Of a stretch of DNA of 64,000 nucleotides, positions 1 to 7,370 are shown in pieces (the stretch's first letter is position 1; the number at the start of each line of letters is the position of its first letter). Source of the DNA: Streptomyces sp. PKU-EA00015 (GTDB taxonomy: Bacteria; Actinomycetota; Actinomycetes; Streptomycetales; Streptomycetaceae); NCBI RefSeq assembly GCF_013387495.1, contig NZ_JABZEE010000007.1:62001-126000 (forward strand), in the 5' to 3' direction. The notes beneath the pieces were generated by a model. That model was not told the origin of the DNA. It saw only the letters and a list, made by a program, of their open reading frames with translations, and made no database searches. Position numbers and translations under genes: made by a program.

Positions 1-166
1 CGGCGACGACTCGTACATGCTCAAGGTGCGCGCCAGCGACGTCGACGGCCTGGAGAAGACCATCCGCCGGCTCTCCGGCACCCGCGGCGTCTCGCGCACC
101 CGCACCACGATCGTCCTCTCCACCAAGTGGGAGAACCGCGTCGGAGACCTCCCCGACGAGGCGTGA
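1..166 (+). CDS. Lrp/AsnC-family regulator, C-terminal fragment
   Basis: The last 54 codons of a gene that begins upstream of the window, reading in frame from base 2 to TGA at 164-166. The peptide starts GDDSYMLKVRASDVDGLEK and continues with a threonine- and isoleucine-rich strand ending near STKWENR. A glycine-aspartate turn leading into a hydrophobic strand and a helix, then a final strand, is the usual end of the ligand-binding RAM domain of Lrp/AsnC proteins, which sense amino acids and bind DNA as oligomers. The DNA-binding half is outside the window, so the family call rests on this tail only. Confidence 0.7.
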   Translation, partial: GDDSYMLKVRASDVDGLEKTIRRLSGTRGVSRTRTTIVLSTKWENRVGDLPDEA

Positions 167-269
167 GTCACCCGCCGCCCGCCGTACCGCCCCGCCCGTG
201 AAGGGACGCCAGGGCGGGGGAGTACGGTGGGCGGAGCCTGTTTTACGTGGAGATATGGGAGGCGGCCAG

Positions 270-1433
270 GTGGACGCGGGACTCAAGCGCGAGCTGGAGG
301 AGAAGGTCCGGGCCGGTGAGCGGCTGACCCGTGAGGACGGCATCGCGCTCTACGCGTCGGACGACCTGGCCTGGCTCGGCGGTCTCGCCCACGAGGTCCG
401 CACGCGCAAGAACGGCGACGTGGTCCACTTCAACGTCAACCGCCACCTCAACATGACCAACGTGTGCACCGCGTCGTGCGCCTACTGCTCGTTCCAGCGC
501 AAGCCGGGCGAGAAGGACGCGTACACCATGCGCATCGAGGAGGCCGTCCGCCTCGCCAAGGCGATGGAGAACGAGAACCTCACCGAGCTGCACATCGTCA
601 ACGGCCTCCACCCCAACCTGCCGTGGCGGTACTACCCGCGTTCGCTCAGCGAGCTGAAGAAGGCCCTGCCGAACGTCTCGCTGAAGGCCTTCACCGCCAC
701 CGAGATCCACCACTTCGAGACCATCTCGGGGCTGTCCGCCTCCGAGATCCTCGACGAGCTGATCGAGGCCGGCCTCGAATCGCTGACCGGCGGCGGCGCG
801 GAGATCTTCGACTGGGAGGTCCGCCAGCACATCGTCGACCACCGCACCCACTGGGAGGACTGGTCGCGCATCCACCGCCTGGCGCACGAGAAGGGCCTCA
901 AGACCCCGTGCACGATGCTGTACGGGCACATCGAGGAGCCGCGCCACCGCGTCGACCACGTCCTGCGGCTGCGTGAACTCCAGGACGAGACCGGCGGCTT
1001 CCAGGTCTTCATCCCCCTTCGCTACCAGCACGACTTCGTCGACATGCAGGACGGCAAGGTCCGCAACAAGCTGCAGGCGCGCACGACCATGGCGACGGGC
1101 GCGGAGGCGCTGAAGACCTTCGCGGTCTCCCGCCTGCTGTTCGACAACATCCAGCACGTCAAGGTCTTCTGGGTGATGCACGGCGTGCAGACCGCCCAAC
1201 TCGCCCTCCAGCACGGCGCGGACGACATGGACGGCTCGGTCGTCGAGTACAAGATCACGCACGACGCCGACAACTACGGCACGCCGAACAAGCTCACCCG
1301 CGACGACCTGCTCGACCTGATCCGCGACGCCGGCTTCCGCCCGGTCGAGCGCAACACGCGCTACGAGATCATCCGCGAGTACCCCGGCCCGGACGCCTCC
1401 CGCCGTGAGTCCCCGCAGCCGATGCGTGTCTGA
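270..1433 (+). CDS. mqnE: Aminofutalosine synthase MqnE
   Basis: Radical SAM enzyme that joins 3-[(1-carboxyvinyl)oxy]benzoate, the MqnA product, to the SAM-derived adenosyl radical to give aminofutalosine in the futalosine route to menaquinone. The cluster-binding CxxxCxxC is CTASCAYC with cysteines at residues 66, 70 and 73, preceded by the NVNRHLNMTN segment typical of MqnE/MqnC/CofH proteins. The GTG at 270 is chosen because GGAGG lies 7 nt before it and the resulting 387 aa suits the family; ATG 255 and 198 are in frame but lack such a site. mqnA and mqnC lie within 10 kb. A weak TACGGT -10 is visible near 222. Confidence 0.95.
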   Translation: MDAGLKRELEEKVRAGERLTREDGIALYASDDLAWLGGLAHEVRTRKNGDVVHFNVNRHLNMTNVCTASCAYCSFQRKPGEKDAYTMRIEEAVRLAKAMENENLTELHIVNGLHPNLPWRYYPRSLSELKKALPNVSLKAFTATEIHHFETISGLSASEILDELIEAGLESLTGGGAEIFDWEVRQHIVDHRTHWEDWSRIHRLAHEKGLKTPCTMLYGHIEEPRHRVDHVLRLRELQDETGGFQVFIPLRYQHDFVDMQDGKVRNKLQARTTMATGAEALKTFAVSRLLFDNIQHVKVFWVMHGVQTAQLALQHGADDMDGSVVEYKITHDADNYGTPNKLTRDDLLDLIRDAGFRPVERNTRYEIIREYPGPDASRRESPQPMRV

Positions 1434-1542
1434 CGCCCAGTGACTCCGCCCCCGCGGTCCCCGGCCCGGGGGCGGAGCGCCGTCCGTCTCGGACCCTGGA
1501 ATTCTGTGTTCCCGCCGCCGGGCCTTTCCTACGCTGGGGCGC

Positions 1543-2067
1543 ATGGCTCTCACCTTCGAACTCGATCCGCCCGGTGGGCCGGCTCTGCGTGACGGCGTGC
1601 TGGAGCTGTGGGCCGACGTCAGCAATGCCGGCGGGGCCGTCGGCTTCGTGCCGCCCGCCACGGTCGACGACATACGTCCCGAGTGGGTCAAGCACCTGAC
1701 GGCCATGGCCGAGGGCCGGATGAGGCTGCTCGTCGGGCGCGACGAGGACGGCGAGATCGCGGCCACGGCGTTCCTCGCGCTCAACACGCACCGCCTGATG
1801 ACCCACTGGATCTGGCTCTACACCGTCATGGTCCACCCCCGTCACCAGGGCAAGGGCTGCGGCCGCGAGCTGATGGCCGCCGCCGCGGAGGCCGCCCGGG
1901 GTCTGGACGGCATCGAGGCGATACGCCTCACCTGCCGGGGCGGCACCGGCGCCGACCGGTTCTACAGCGCCTGCGGGTACAAGGAGGTCGGCCGCGTACC
2001 GGGCGCCATCCGCGTCGCGGACGGCGACGACCGCGACGACGTCATCATGCTCCTGCCGCTCAACTGA
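1543..2067 (+). CDS. GNAT-family N-acetyltransferase
   Basis: A 174-aa single-domain acetyltransferase. The acetyl-CoA loop is the HPRHQGKGCGRELM segment near residues 99-112, matching the (R/Q)xxGxG/A signature, and the C-terminal FYSACGYKEVGR strand-helix unit is also standard for the family. Aminoglycoside or amino-acid substrates cannot be told apart from sequence. The start ATG has no clear ribosome site, but TACGCT (1530-1535) lies 7 nt before it, the spacing of a -10 box on a leaderless transcript. It stands alone between mqnE and a small membrane protein gene and shows no link to menaquinone synthesis. Confidence 0.85.
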   Translation: MALTFELDPPGGPALRDGVLELWADVSNAGGAVGFVPPATVDDIRPEWVKHLTAMAEGRMRLLVGRDEDGEIAATAFLALNTHRLMTHWIWLYTVMVHPRHQGKGCGRELMAAAAEAARGLDGIEAIRLTCRGGTGADRFYSACGYKEVGRVPGAIRVADGDDRDDVIMLLPLN

Positions 2068-2122
2068 TCCGCCCTCCCTCCCCCAGCCACCGCCGGTTGG
2101 TGCCCCCACCGGCCACCACCCC

Positions 2123-2188
2123 TCATGCAAGCCCTGGGGGCCGCCCCGCCCTCCCGCCCCCTTTCATGCAAGCCCTGCGGGCCGCCCC
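2123..2188. repeat. 25-bp direct repeat, two copies
   Basis: Two copies of a 25-base unit beginning TCATGCAAGCCCTG and ending GGCCGCCCC lie at 2123-2147 and 2164-2188 with one mismatch (G versus C at position 15). They sit 41 bp apart, start to start, just upstream of the small membrane-protein gene at 2247. Nothing in either copy reads as coding. They could be paired regulator sites or a local slippage duplication. Confidence 0.8.
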
Positions 2189-2246
2189 TTTTGTCGGGCG
2201 TGCTTCACTGGACGGGCACCTCTGTCGTCAAGGAAGAAGGCCCGCC

Positions 2247-2543
2247 GTGTCCGCAGGAAAGTCGAGCGCCGCGATCCGGTACACCGCGCTGCGGCTCGCG
2301 ATCTTCGTCGGCTGCTTCGTCGTCGTCGCCGGTCTCGTCCAGGTCGGCGCCCTGCCCAAGGGCCTCGGCGACGCCAACTTCGCCTGGGTGGTCCTGCTCG
2401 CCCTCGTGCTCTCCGCACCGCTGAGCTTCGTGCTCCTGCGCAAGCAGCGCGACGCCATGTCCGAGCAGATCGTCACCAAGGTCGACCGGGCCAAGGCGCG
2501 CCTCGAGGCCAACCGCTCGCAGGAGGACGGCGTCACGCGGTAG
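2247..2543 (+). CDS. Small two-TM membrane protein, DUF4229-like
   Basis: A 98-aa protein with a short N-terminal tail (MSAGKSSAAIRYT), two hydrophobic helices (about residues 13-33 and 43-63) and a charged C-terminal helix with RKQRDAMSEQIVTKVDRAK. This layout fits the actinobacterial DUF4229 family, whose function is unknown. The GTG start is supported by AAGGAAGAAGG about 6 nt upstream. A 25-bp direct repeat lies just before it. It is followed by the leader-peptide region of the symporter gene, so it is probably transcribed separately. Confidence 0.75.
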   Translation: MSAGKSSAAIRYTALRLAIFVGCFVVVAGLVQVGALPKGLGDANFAWVVLLALVLSAPLSFVLLRKQRDAMSEQIVTKVDRAKARLEANRSQEDGVTR

Positions 2544-2585
2544 GGGCGGGCGCCCTGGGCCGACGGGGATCGTCCCCAAGGGGAG

Positions 2586-2602
2586 CTTTGAGGTTCTCAA
2601 AG
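2586..2602. promoter_or_regulatory. Palindrome CTTTGAG-GTT-CTCAAAG, operator candidate
   Basis: A perfect 7-bp inverted repeat around a 3-nt centre. It lies 22 bp before the leader-peptide ATG at 2625, in an AT-rich island (AAGTTCAAGTGTTAAC) that likely holds the promoter of the leader and symporter. The regulator is unknown. Confidence 0.5.
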
Positions 2603-2624
2603 TTCAAGTGTTAACGTGTTCGGC

Positions 2625-2732
2625 ATGAAGACAGCAGTGCGCCATCACACCGCCGCGAGCGTCCCGCTCGTGGCGCGCCTGCATGTCGATCTGTGCCGCT
2701 GTATGTCCGCGGTCTGTTGCCGCCAGTTCTGA
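2625..2732 (+). CDS. Cysteine-rich leader peptide upstream of symporter
   Basis: A 35-aa ORF, ATG 2625 to TGA 2730-2732. Its second half reads LVARLHVDLCRCMSAVC followed by CRQF, with four cysteines. The core LVxRxHVDLCR..SAxC matches a well-known class of actinobacterial leader peptides found ahead of sulfur-metabolism and transport genes. In mycobacteria, poly-Cys leader ORFs attenuate downstream genes by ribosome behaviour at Cys codons. Here the stop lies 90 bp before the symporter start and is followed by a strong hairpin (2745-2775). The inference is cysteine-responsive attenuation; peptide translation itself is unproven. Confidence 0.75.
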   Translation: MKTAVRHHTAASVPLVARLHVDLCRCMSAVCCRQF

Positions 2733-2744
2733 CCCGGCATCACA

Positions 2745-2775
2745 GCGGCGCCGCGCATCCGCGCACGGGCGCCGC
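2745..2775 (+). promoter_or_regulatory. Hairpin after the Cys leader peptide, attenuator candidate
   Basis: Arms GCGGCGCC (2745-2752) and GGCGCCGC (2768-2775) are perfectly complementary. The stem continues inward with GCGC-atcc-GCGC after a 3-nt bulge. It begins 12 nt after the leader stop codon and ends 47 nt before the symporter start. There is no U-run, so Rho-dependent or translational control is as likely as intrinsic termination. Confidence 0.5.
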
Positions 2776-2822
2776 ATCCCTGTTCCCCGTCTGTCCCCGC
2801 TACGCCCCTGTGGAGTGTGCCC

Positions 2823-4151
2823 GTGTCCGCGACCACTGTGTCCGCGTCCGGTAACCGCATACCGAAGATCCCCTTCTGGGCCCAGATCGTCGCCGGTCTG
2901 GTGCTCGGCGTCCTGCTCGGCTGGTTCGCCCGCAGCCAGGACGTCGCCTGGCTGAAGGACACGCTCGACCAGGTCGGCTCGATCTTCGTCCAGCTGCTGA
3001 AGCTGGCGGTCGCGCCGCTCGTCTTCTTCGCGATCCTGGTCTCGATCACCAATCTGCGGAAGGTCAACAACGCCGCCCGGCTGGCCACCCGCACCCTGCT
3101 CTGGTTCATGATCACGTCGCTGATCGCGGTCGCCATCGGCCTCGCCATCGGCCTGGTGACGAACCCCGGCGCCGGCACCGGCCTCACCCCGAAGGACGGC
3201 CAGAAGCCCGAGCACGCCGGCTCCTGGATCGACTTCCTCACCGGCATCGTGCCGACCGACGTCATCACGCCCTTCACCGAGCTGAACGTCCTTCAGATCG
3301 TCTTCATGGCCGCCGTCGCCGGCGTCGCCGCGCTGGGGCTCGGCGACCGGGCCAAGCCGATCCTCGCCCTGAGCGAGTCCGTGCTGGAGCTGCTGCAGAA
3401 GGCCCTGTGGTGGGTCATCCGCCTCGCGCCGATCGGCACCGTCGGCCTCATCGGCTTCGCCATCGCGGACTACGGCTGGGACCTGATCGGCAAGTACGCC
3501 ACCTTCACCGCCGACGTCTACATCGGCTGCGCCCTGGTCCTGTTCGGCGTGTACCCGCTGCTGCTGGCGACCGTGGCCAAGGTCAGTCCCGTCCAGTTCT
3601 TCAAGGGCGCCTGGCCCGCCATCCAGCTGGCGTTCGTCTCCCGCTCCTCGGTCGGCACCATGCCGGTCACCCAGAAGGTCACCGAGCGCCTCGGCGTCCC
3701 GAAGGACTACGCGTCCTTCGCCGTCCCGTTCGGCGCGACGACCAAGATGGACGGCTGCGCCGCGATCTACCCGGCGCTCGCCGCGATCTTCATCGCGCAG
3801 ATCTTCGACGTGCAGCTGGGCATCAAGGAGTACGTGCTGATCGCGTTCGTCTCGGTCGTCGGATCGGCCGCCACGGCGGGTCTGACCGGCGCGACCGTGA
3901 TGCTGACGCTGACCCTGTCCACGCTCGGCCTCCCGCTGGAGGGCGTGGGTCTGCTGATGGCGATCGATCCGGTCCTCGACATGATGCGGACCGCGACGAA
4001 CGTGGCCGGCCAGGCGCTGGTCCCCGTCCTGGTCGCCGCCCGCGAGAACATCCTCGACCGCGACGCGTACAACGCGGCCACCTCCTCCCCGATCGACGGG
4101 GCCGAGGTGCAGGGCGCCGAGCGCGAGGTCGCGGTCCCGGCCGCCGCGTAA
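2823..4151 (+). CDS. Dicarboxylate/amino-acid:cation symporter (DAACS), possibly cystine
   Basis: A 442-aa integral membrane symporter of the DctA/GltP/TcyP family (Na+ or H+ coupled). Visible hallmarks are the serine-rich hairpin SRSSVGTMPVT near residue 275, the FAVPFGATTKMDGCAAIYPA stretch that corresponds to the family NMDGT motif, and the later PVLDMMRTATNVAGQ helix. GTG 2823 is preferred over GTG 2817 because GGAG lies 7 nt before it. The family carries C4-dicarboxylates, glutamate/aspartate or cystine. The Cys-rich leader just upstream makes cystine an attractive inference, but the substrate is not visible in the sequence. Confidence 0.88.
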   Translation: MSATTVSASGNRIPKIPFWAQIVAGLVLGVLLGWFARSQDVAWLKDTLDQVGSIFVQLLKLAVAPLVFFAILVSITNLRKVNNAARLATRTLLWFMITSLIAVAIGLAIGLVTNPGAGTGLTPKDGQKPEHAGSWIDFLTGIVPTDVITPFTELNVLQIVFMAAVAGVAALGLGDRAKPILALSESVLELLQKALWWVIRLAPIGTVGLIGFAIADYGWDLIGKYATFTADVYIGCALVLFGVYPLLLATVAKVSPVQFFKGAWPAIQLAFVSRSSVGTMPVTQKVTERLGVPKDYASFAVPFGATTKMDGCAAIYPALAAIFIAQIFDVQLGIKEYVLIAFVSVVGSAATAGLTGATVMLTLTLSTLGLPLEGVGLLMAIDPVLDMMRTATNVAGQALVPVLVAARENILDRDAYNAATSSPIDGAEVQGAEREVAVPAAA

Positions 4152-4169
4152 CGGCCCCTCCACAGGCCA

Positions 4170-4200
4170 AGCGCCCCGGATCCGGCGGATCCGGGGCGCT
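4170..4200 (+). terminator. Strong hairpin terminator after the symporter
   Basis: Perfect 14-bp stem: AGCGCCCCGGATCC (4170-4183), loop GGC, complementary arm 4187-4200. It starts 19 bp after the symporter stop. There is no long U-run, as is common for streptomycete terminators. Confidence 0.85.
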
Positions 4201-4310
4201 CCCGCGTTCGCGGGGCGGCGCGGCGCCGGGGAGCGGGACCGATCACATCCGGACGATCTTTCTCCTGGCCGTTCCCCGCTGTTCGGTCCGTCCTTCCCGC
4301 GGGTCGTAGT

Positions 4311-4326
4311 CTTACCGCTGGGTAAG
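4311..4326. promoter_or_regulatory. TetR autoregulatory operator candidate CTTACCGCTGGGTAAG
   Basis: A perfect 6-bp inverted repeat with a 4-nt centre, 27 bp before the TetR start. TAGTCT at 4307-4312, a good streptomycete -10, overlaps its left edge, so a bound repressor would cover the transcription start. Short TTAC..GTAA palindromes are typical TetR-family operators. Confidence 0.65.
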
Positions 4327-4352
4327 GGCACGGGGTGGGAGGAACGTCGACA

Positions 4353-5015
4353 ATGGGTGCTGTGAAAGGCGTCAGGGCCAAGCGGATGCCGCGGGCCGTG
4401 CGCGAGCAGCAGATGATGGACGCCGCCGTCCACACCTTCGGGCAGCGGGGCTACCGGGCCGCGTCGATGGACGAGATCGCCGAGCTGGCGGGGGTCTCCA
4501 AGCCGCTCGTCTATCTGTATCTGAACTCCAAGGAAGAGCTCTTCACGGCGTGCATCCGGCGGGAGGCCAGAGCCCTGACGGAGGCCGTGCAGGCGGCCGT
4601 CGAGCCGGGTCTCCCGGTCGACCGGCAGATGTGGGCCGGCCTGGAGGCGTTCTTCCGGCACACCGCCGAGAACCCCGACGGCTGGGCCGTGCTGCACCAC
4701 CAGGCACGTACGCACGGCGAGCCGTTCGCCGCCGAGGTGGCGAGGATGCGCGAGGACATCGCGGCCTTTGTGACCGGCCTGATCGCGGCCGCGGCCCGGC
4801 AGGGCGTGCCGCCGGCGGGGTACCGCGACGCGGAGCTCGCCGAGCGGGACGTGGCCGGCCTCGCCCAGGCGCTGGTGGGCGCCGCCGAGTCGCTCGCCGG
4901 CTGGGCGAACGAGGCCGGTGAGGTCTCGGCCAAGGAGGCGGCGGGCCTGCTGATGAACTTCGCCTGGACGGGGCTCGATCGGCTCATGCGCGGGGAGCGC
5001 TGGAGCCCGCGGTGA
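4353..5015 (+). CDS. TetR/AcrR-family transcriptional regulator
   Basis: A 220-aa regulator. The N-terminal helix-turn-helix runs from REQQMMDAAVHTFGQRGYRA to VSKPLVYLYLNSKEELFTAC, with the GVSKPLVYLYL recognition helix. The rest is an all-helical ligand domain, ending WTGLDRLMRGERW. ATG 4353 is chosen because GGAGG lies about 11 nt before it; GTG 4335 is in frame but has no site. The palindrome at 4311-4326 suggests self-repression. The gene downstream is convergent, so no target is obvious from context; the symporter upstream is in the same direction but separated by a terminator. Confidence 0.92.
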   Translation: MGAVKGVRAKRMPRAVREQQMMDAAVHTFGQRGYRAASMDEIAELAGVSKPLVYLYLNSKEELFTACIRREARALTEAVQAAVEPGLPVDRQMWAGLEAFFRHTAENPDGWAVLHHQARTHGEPFAAEVARMREDIAAFVTGLIAAAARQGVPPAGYRDAELAERDVAGLAQALVGAAESLAGWANEAGEVSAKEAAGLLMNFAWTGLDRLMRGERWSPR

Positions 5016-5067
5016 CGTCCCCGGGCACGGCTCGCCGTCGCCGAAGTCCGGTCGGCGTTCCATGGCG

Positions 5068-5682
5068 TCAGGACGGCGGCGGACTCTCCACCATGACCAC
5101 CTCGAACTCCTCCAGCGACCGCAGGGTCGCCCGCGCCTTGCTCGTGGCCTCGCCCCGCAGCGCGGCGACAGGACTGCGCGAGGCCGCGAGGCTGTCCTTG
5201 TCGGCGTAGAGCGTGCCCACCGCCCCGCGCCCGGCGGCACGGTCGACGAGGAGCGATCCGCCGAGGAAGCCGGGCATGGTCCGCAGCCGTGGCAGGACGC
5301 CGTTCTCGAAGGCGTCGACCAGGCTGTCTGCGTCGGAGGGGGCGAAATCCAGCCGGGCCAGCCGGAAGCGGGCGCCCTCGGGGACCGACTCCGCGCGGGC
5401 TGCGACCGCGGCCTCCCAGTTGTCGACCGTCACGGTCGTCGCGAACGACGACAGCACCCGGGCGCGCACCTGCCCCATGCGGTCGGCGCTCGCCCGCATG
5501 GCCGCTTCGTCCTCCCACCACGTCCCGGTCACCAGCTTGCCGAGCTCGCGGTCCGCGAACATGCCCGCGCCGCGGAAGCCGGGTTCCGCGACGAGTCGCT
5601 GTCTGCCTTCCGTGGTCAGTGCCTGCACGGCCTGGTCGAGCGTGGCCGGATCACCCGTCGCATACGTCGTACGAACGAACAT
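5068..5682 (-). CDS. Tandem antibiotic-biosynthesis-monooxygenase-like domain protein
   Basis: A 204-aa soluble protein that looks like two dimeric alpha/beta-barrel (ABM-like) halves. Each half has an arginine- or leucine-led strand, an EPGFRGAGMFADRE or MPGFLGGSLLVDRA segment, and a TWWEDEAAMRAS or TLYADKDSLAAS segment: the same F(R/L)G...D...(W/Y)xxxxxxxAS pattern repeated. Such proteins bind or oxidise small molecules, but no catalytic residue can be assigned. ATG at 5680-5682. It converges on the TetR gene across a 52-bp gap. Function unknown. Confidence 0.65.
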   Translation of the reverse strand: MFVRTTYATGDPATLDQAVQALTTEGRQRLVAEPGFRGAGMFADRELGKLVTGTWWEDEAAMRASADRMGQVRARVLSSFATTVTVDNWEAAVAARAESVPEGARFRLARLDFAPSDADSLVDAFENGVLPRLRTMPGFLGGSLLVDRAAGRGAVGTLYADKDSLAASRSPVAALRGEATSKARATLRSLEEFEVVMVESPPPS

Positions 5683-5828
5683 GACTCCATGCGACGTCCG
5701 GTCCGCACGGCAGGCAAGGCGGTCCGTGCGTTCGGGTGACGAGTCCCCATGCCGCGCGCGACGGCGCGGGGGAACCGAACAGCCGGGCGAAGCGCCGGCC
5801 GGGCGGCAGTGCGCACTCCGGAAAGGGC

Positions 5829-5860
5829 AGGAGCCCCGTTCCGCAGGGAACGGGGCTCCT
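5829..5860 (-). terminator. Hairpin terminator of csp
   Basis: Perfect 14-bp stem, arms 5829-5842 (AGGAGCCCCGTTCC) and 5847-5860, tetraloop GCAG. It lies 42 bp beyond the csp stop on the minus strand, followed there by GCCCTTTC. Confidence 0.85.
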
Positions 5861-5902
5861 TGGTACTGCTAAGTCGTGCGCGATCGCCGACCCATGGCCC
5901 GA

Positions 5903-6106
5903 TTAGGCCGGGGTGACGTTCTCCGCCTGCGGGCCCTTGGGGCCCTGGGTGACGTCGAAGTTCACGACCTGGTTCTCCTCGAGGGAGCGGAAGCCGGTCG
6001 CGTTGATCGCGGAGTAGTGGACGAAGACATCCGGGCCGCCGCCGTCCTGGGCGATGAAGCCGAAGCCCTTTTCAGCGTTGAACCACTTGACGGTTCCGGT
6101 AGCCAT
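5903..6106 (-). CDS. Cold-shock-family nucleic-acid-binding protein (CspA-like)
   Basis: A 67-aa single cold-shock domain, complete. The RNP1 motif KGFGFIAQ (about residues 13-20) and RNP2 motif VFVHYSAI (about 27-34) are both intact, as is the starting [13 protein letters not shown]. These OB-fold proteins bind single-stranded RNA/DNA and act as RNA chaperones. AGGAGGG lies 5 nt before the ATG. It is divergent from mqnA, the same neighbourhood as a cold-shock gene (scoF4) in S. coelicolor, from memory. The leader carries a hairpin followed by a T-rich run (6172-6199), suggesting control in the 5' UTR. Confidence 0.95.
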   Translation of the reverse strand: MATGTVKWFNAEKGFGFIAQDGGGPDVFVHYSAINATGFRSLEENQVVNFDVTQGPKGPQAENVTPA

Positions 6107-6171
6107 AAGCCCTCCTATGGGCCAAAGGGTTGCCCTGCTCCAGAACCTGCAAGAAGTCTGAAAACTACAAA

Positions 6172-6199
6172 AGCCTGCGGGTTACATGCTCCGCAGGCT
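6172..6199 (-). promoter_or_regulatory. Terminator-like hairpin in the csp 5' leader
   Basis: Arms 6172-6180 (AGCCTGCGG) and 6191-6199 form a 9-bp stem with a 10-nt loop. Read on the minus strand, the csp transcript direction, it is followed at once by TTTTGTAGTTTTC, the shape of an intrinsic terminator. It lies about 65 nt before the csp start codon. Either an attenuator or a temperature-sensitive leader element is plausible. Confidence 0.55.
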
Positions 6200-6394
6200 C
6201 TGTACTGCAAGGGAAACCAAACTGCAACTTGCGTTGAGCCTAGCACGCAGCGTGCGCACAGCGGTAGAGGGAAAGATCACGTCACCCGGACGTTTGATTC
6301 GGGGGCCCGGGGCGCTGACGAAGCGCAGTTCGGACGGGCCGCACGGAGGTCACCGCGCAGCCCCGGCGCCTGCCTCGGCAGGGCACGGGTCTAG

Positions 6395-7285
<891 letters not shown>

Positions 7286-7370
7286 CATCCCACCCCCTAG
7301 TCTGTTGGCAGTCCGTTGACCGGACGGTCTGTGCCAGGGCCTTGGCGCCAGGGCTGACGGGGGAGTTGAG

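Noticed and set aside
243..1787. 514-codon antisense ORF over mqnE
   Set aside because: It is the mirror frame of a strongly codon-biased gene and spells runs of Leu/Val/Arg/Asp with no domain; mqnE on the plus strand is clearly real.
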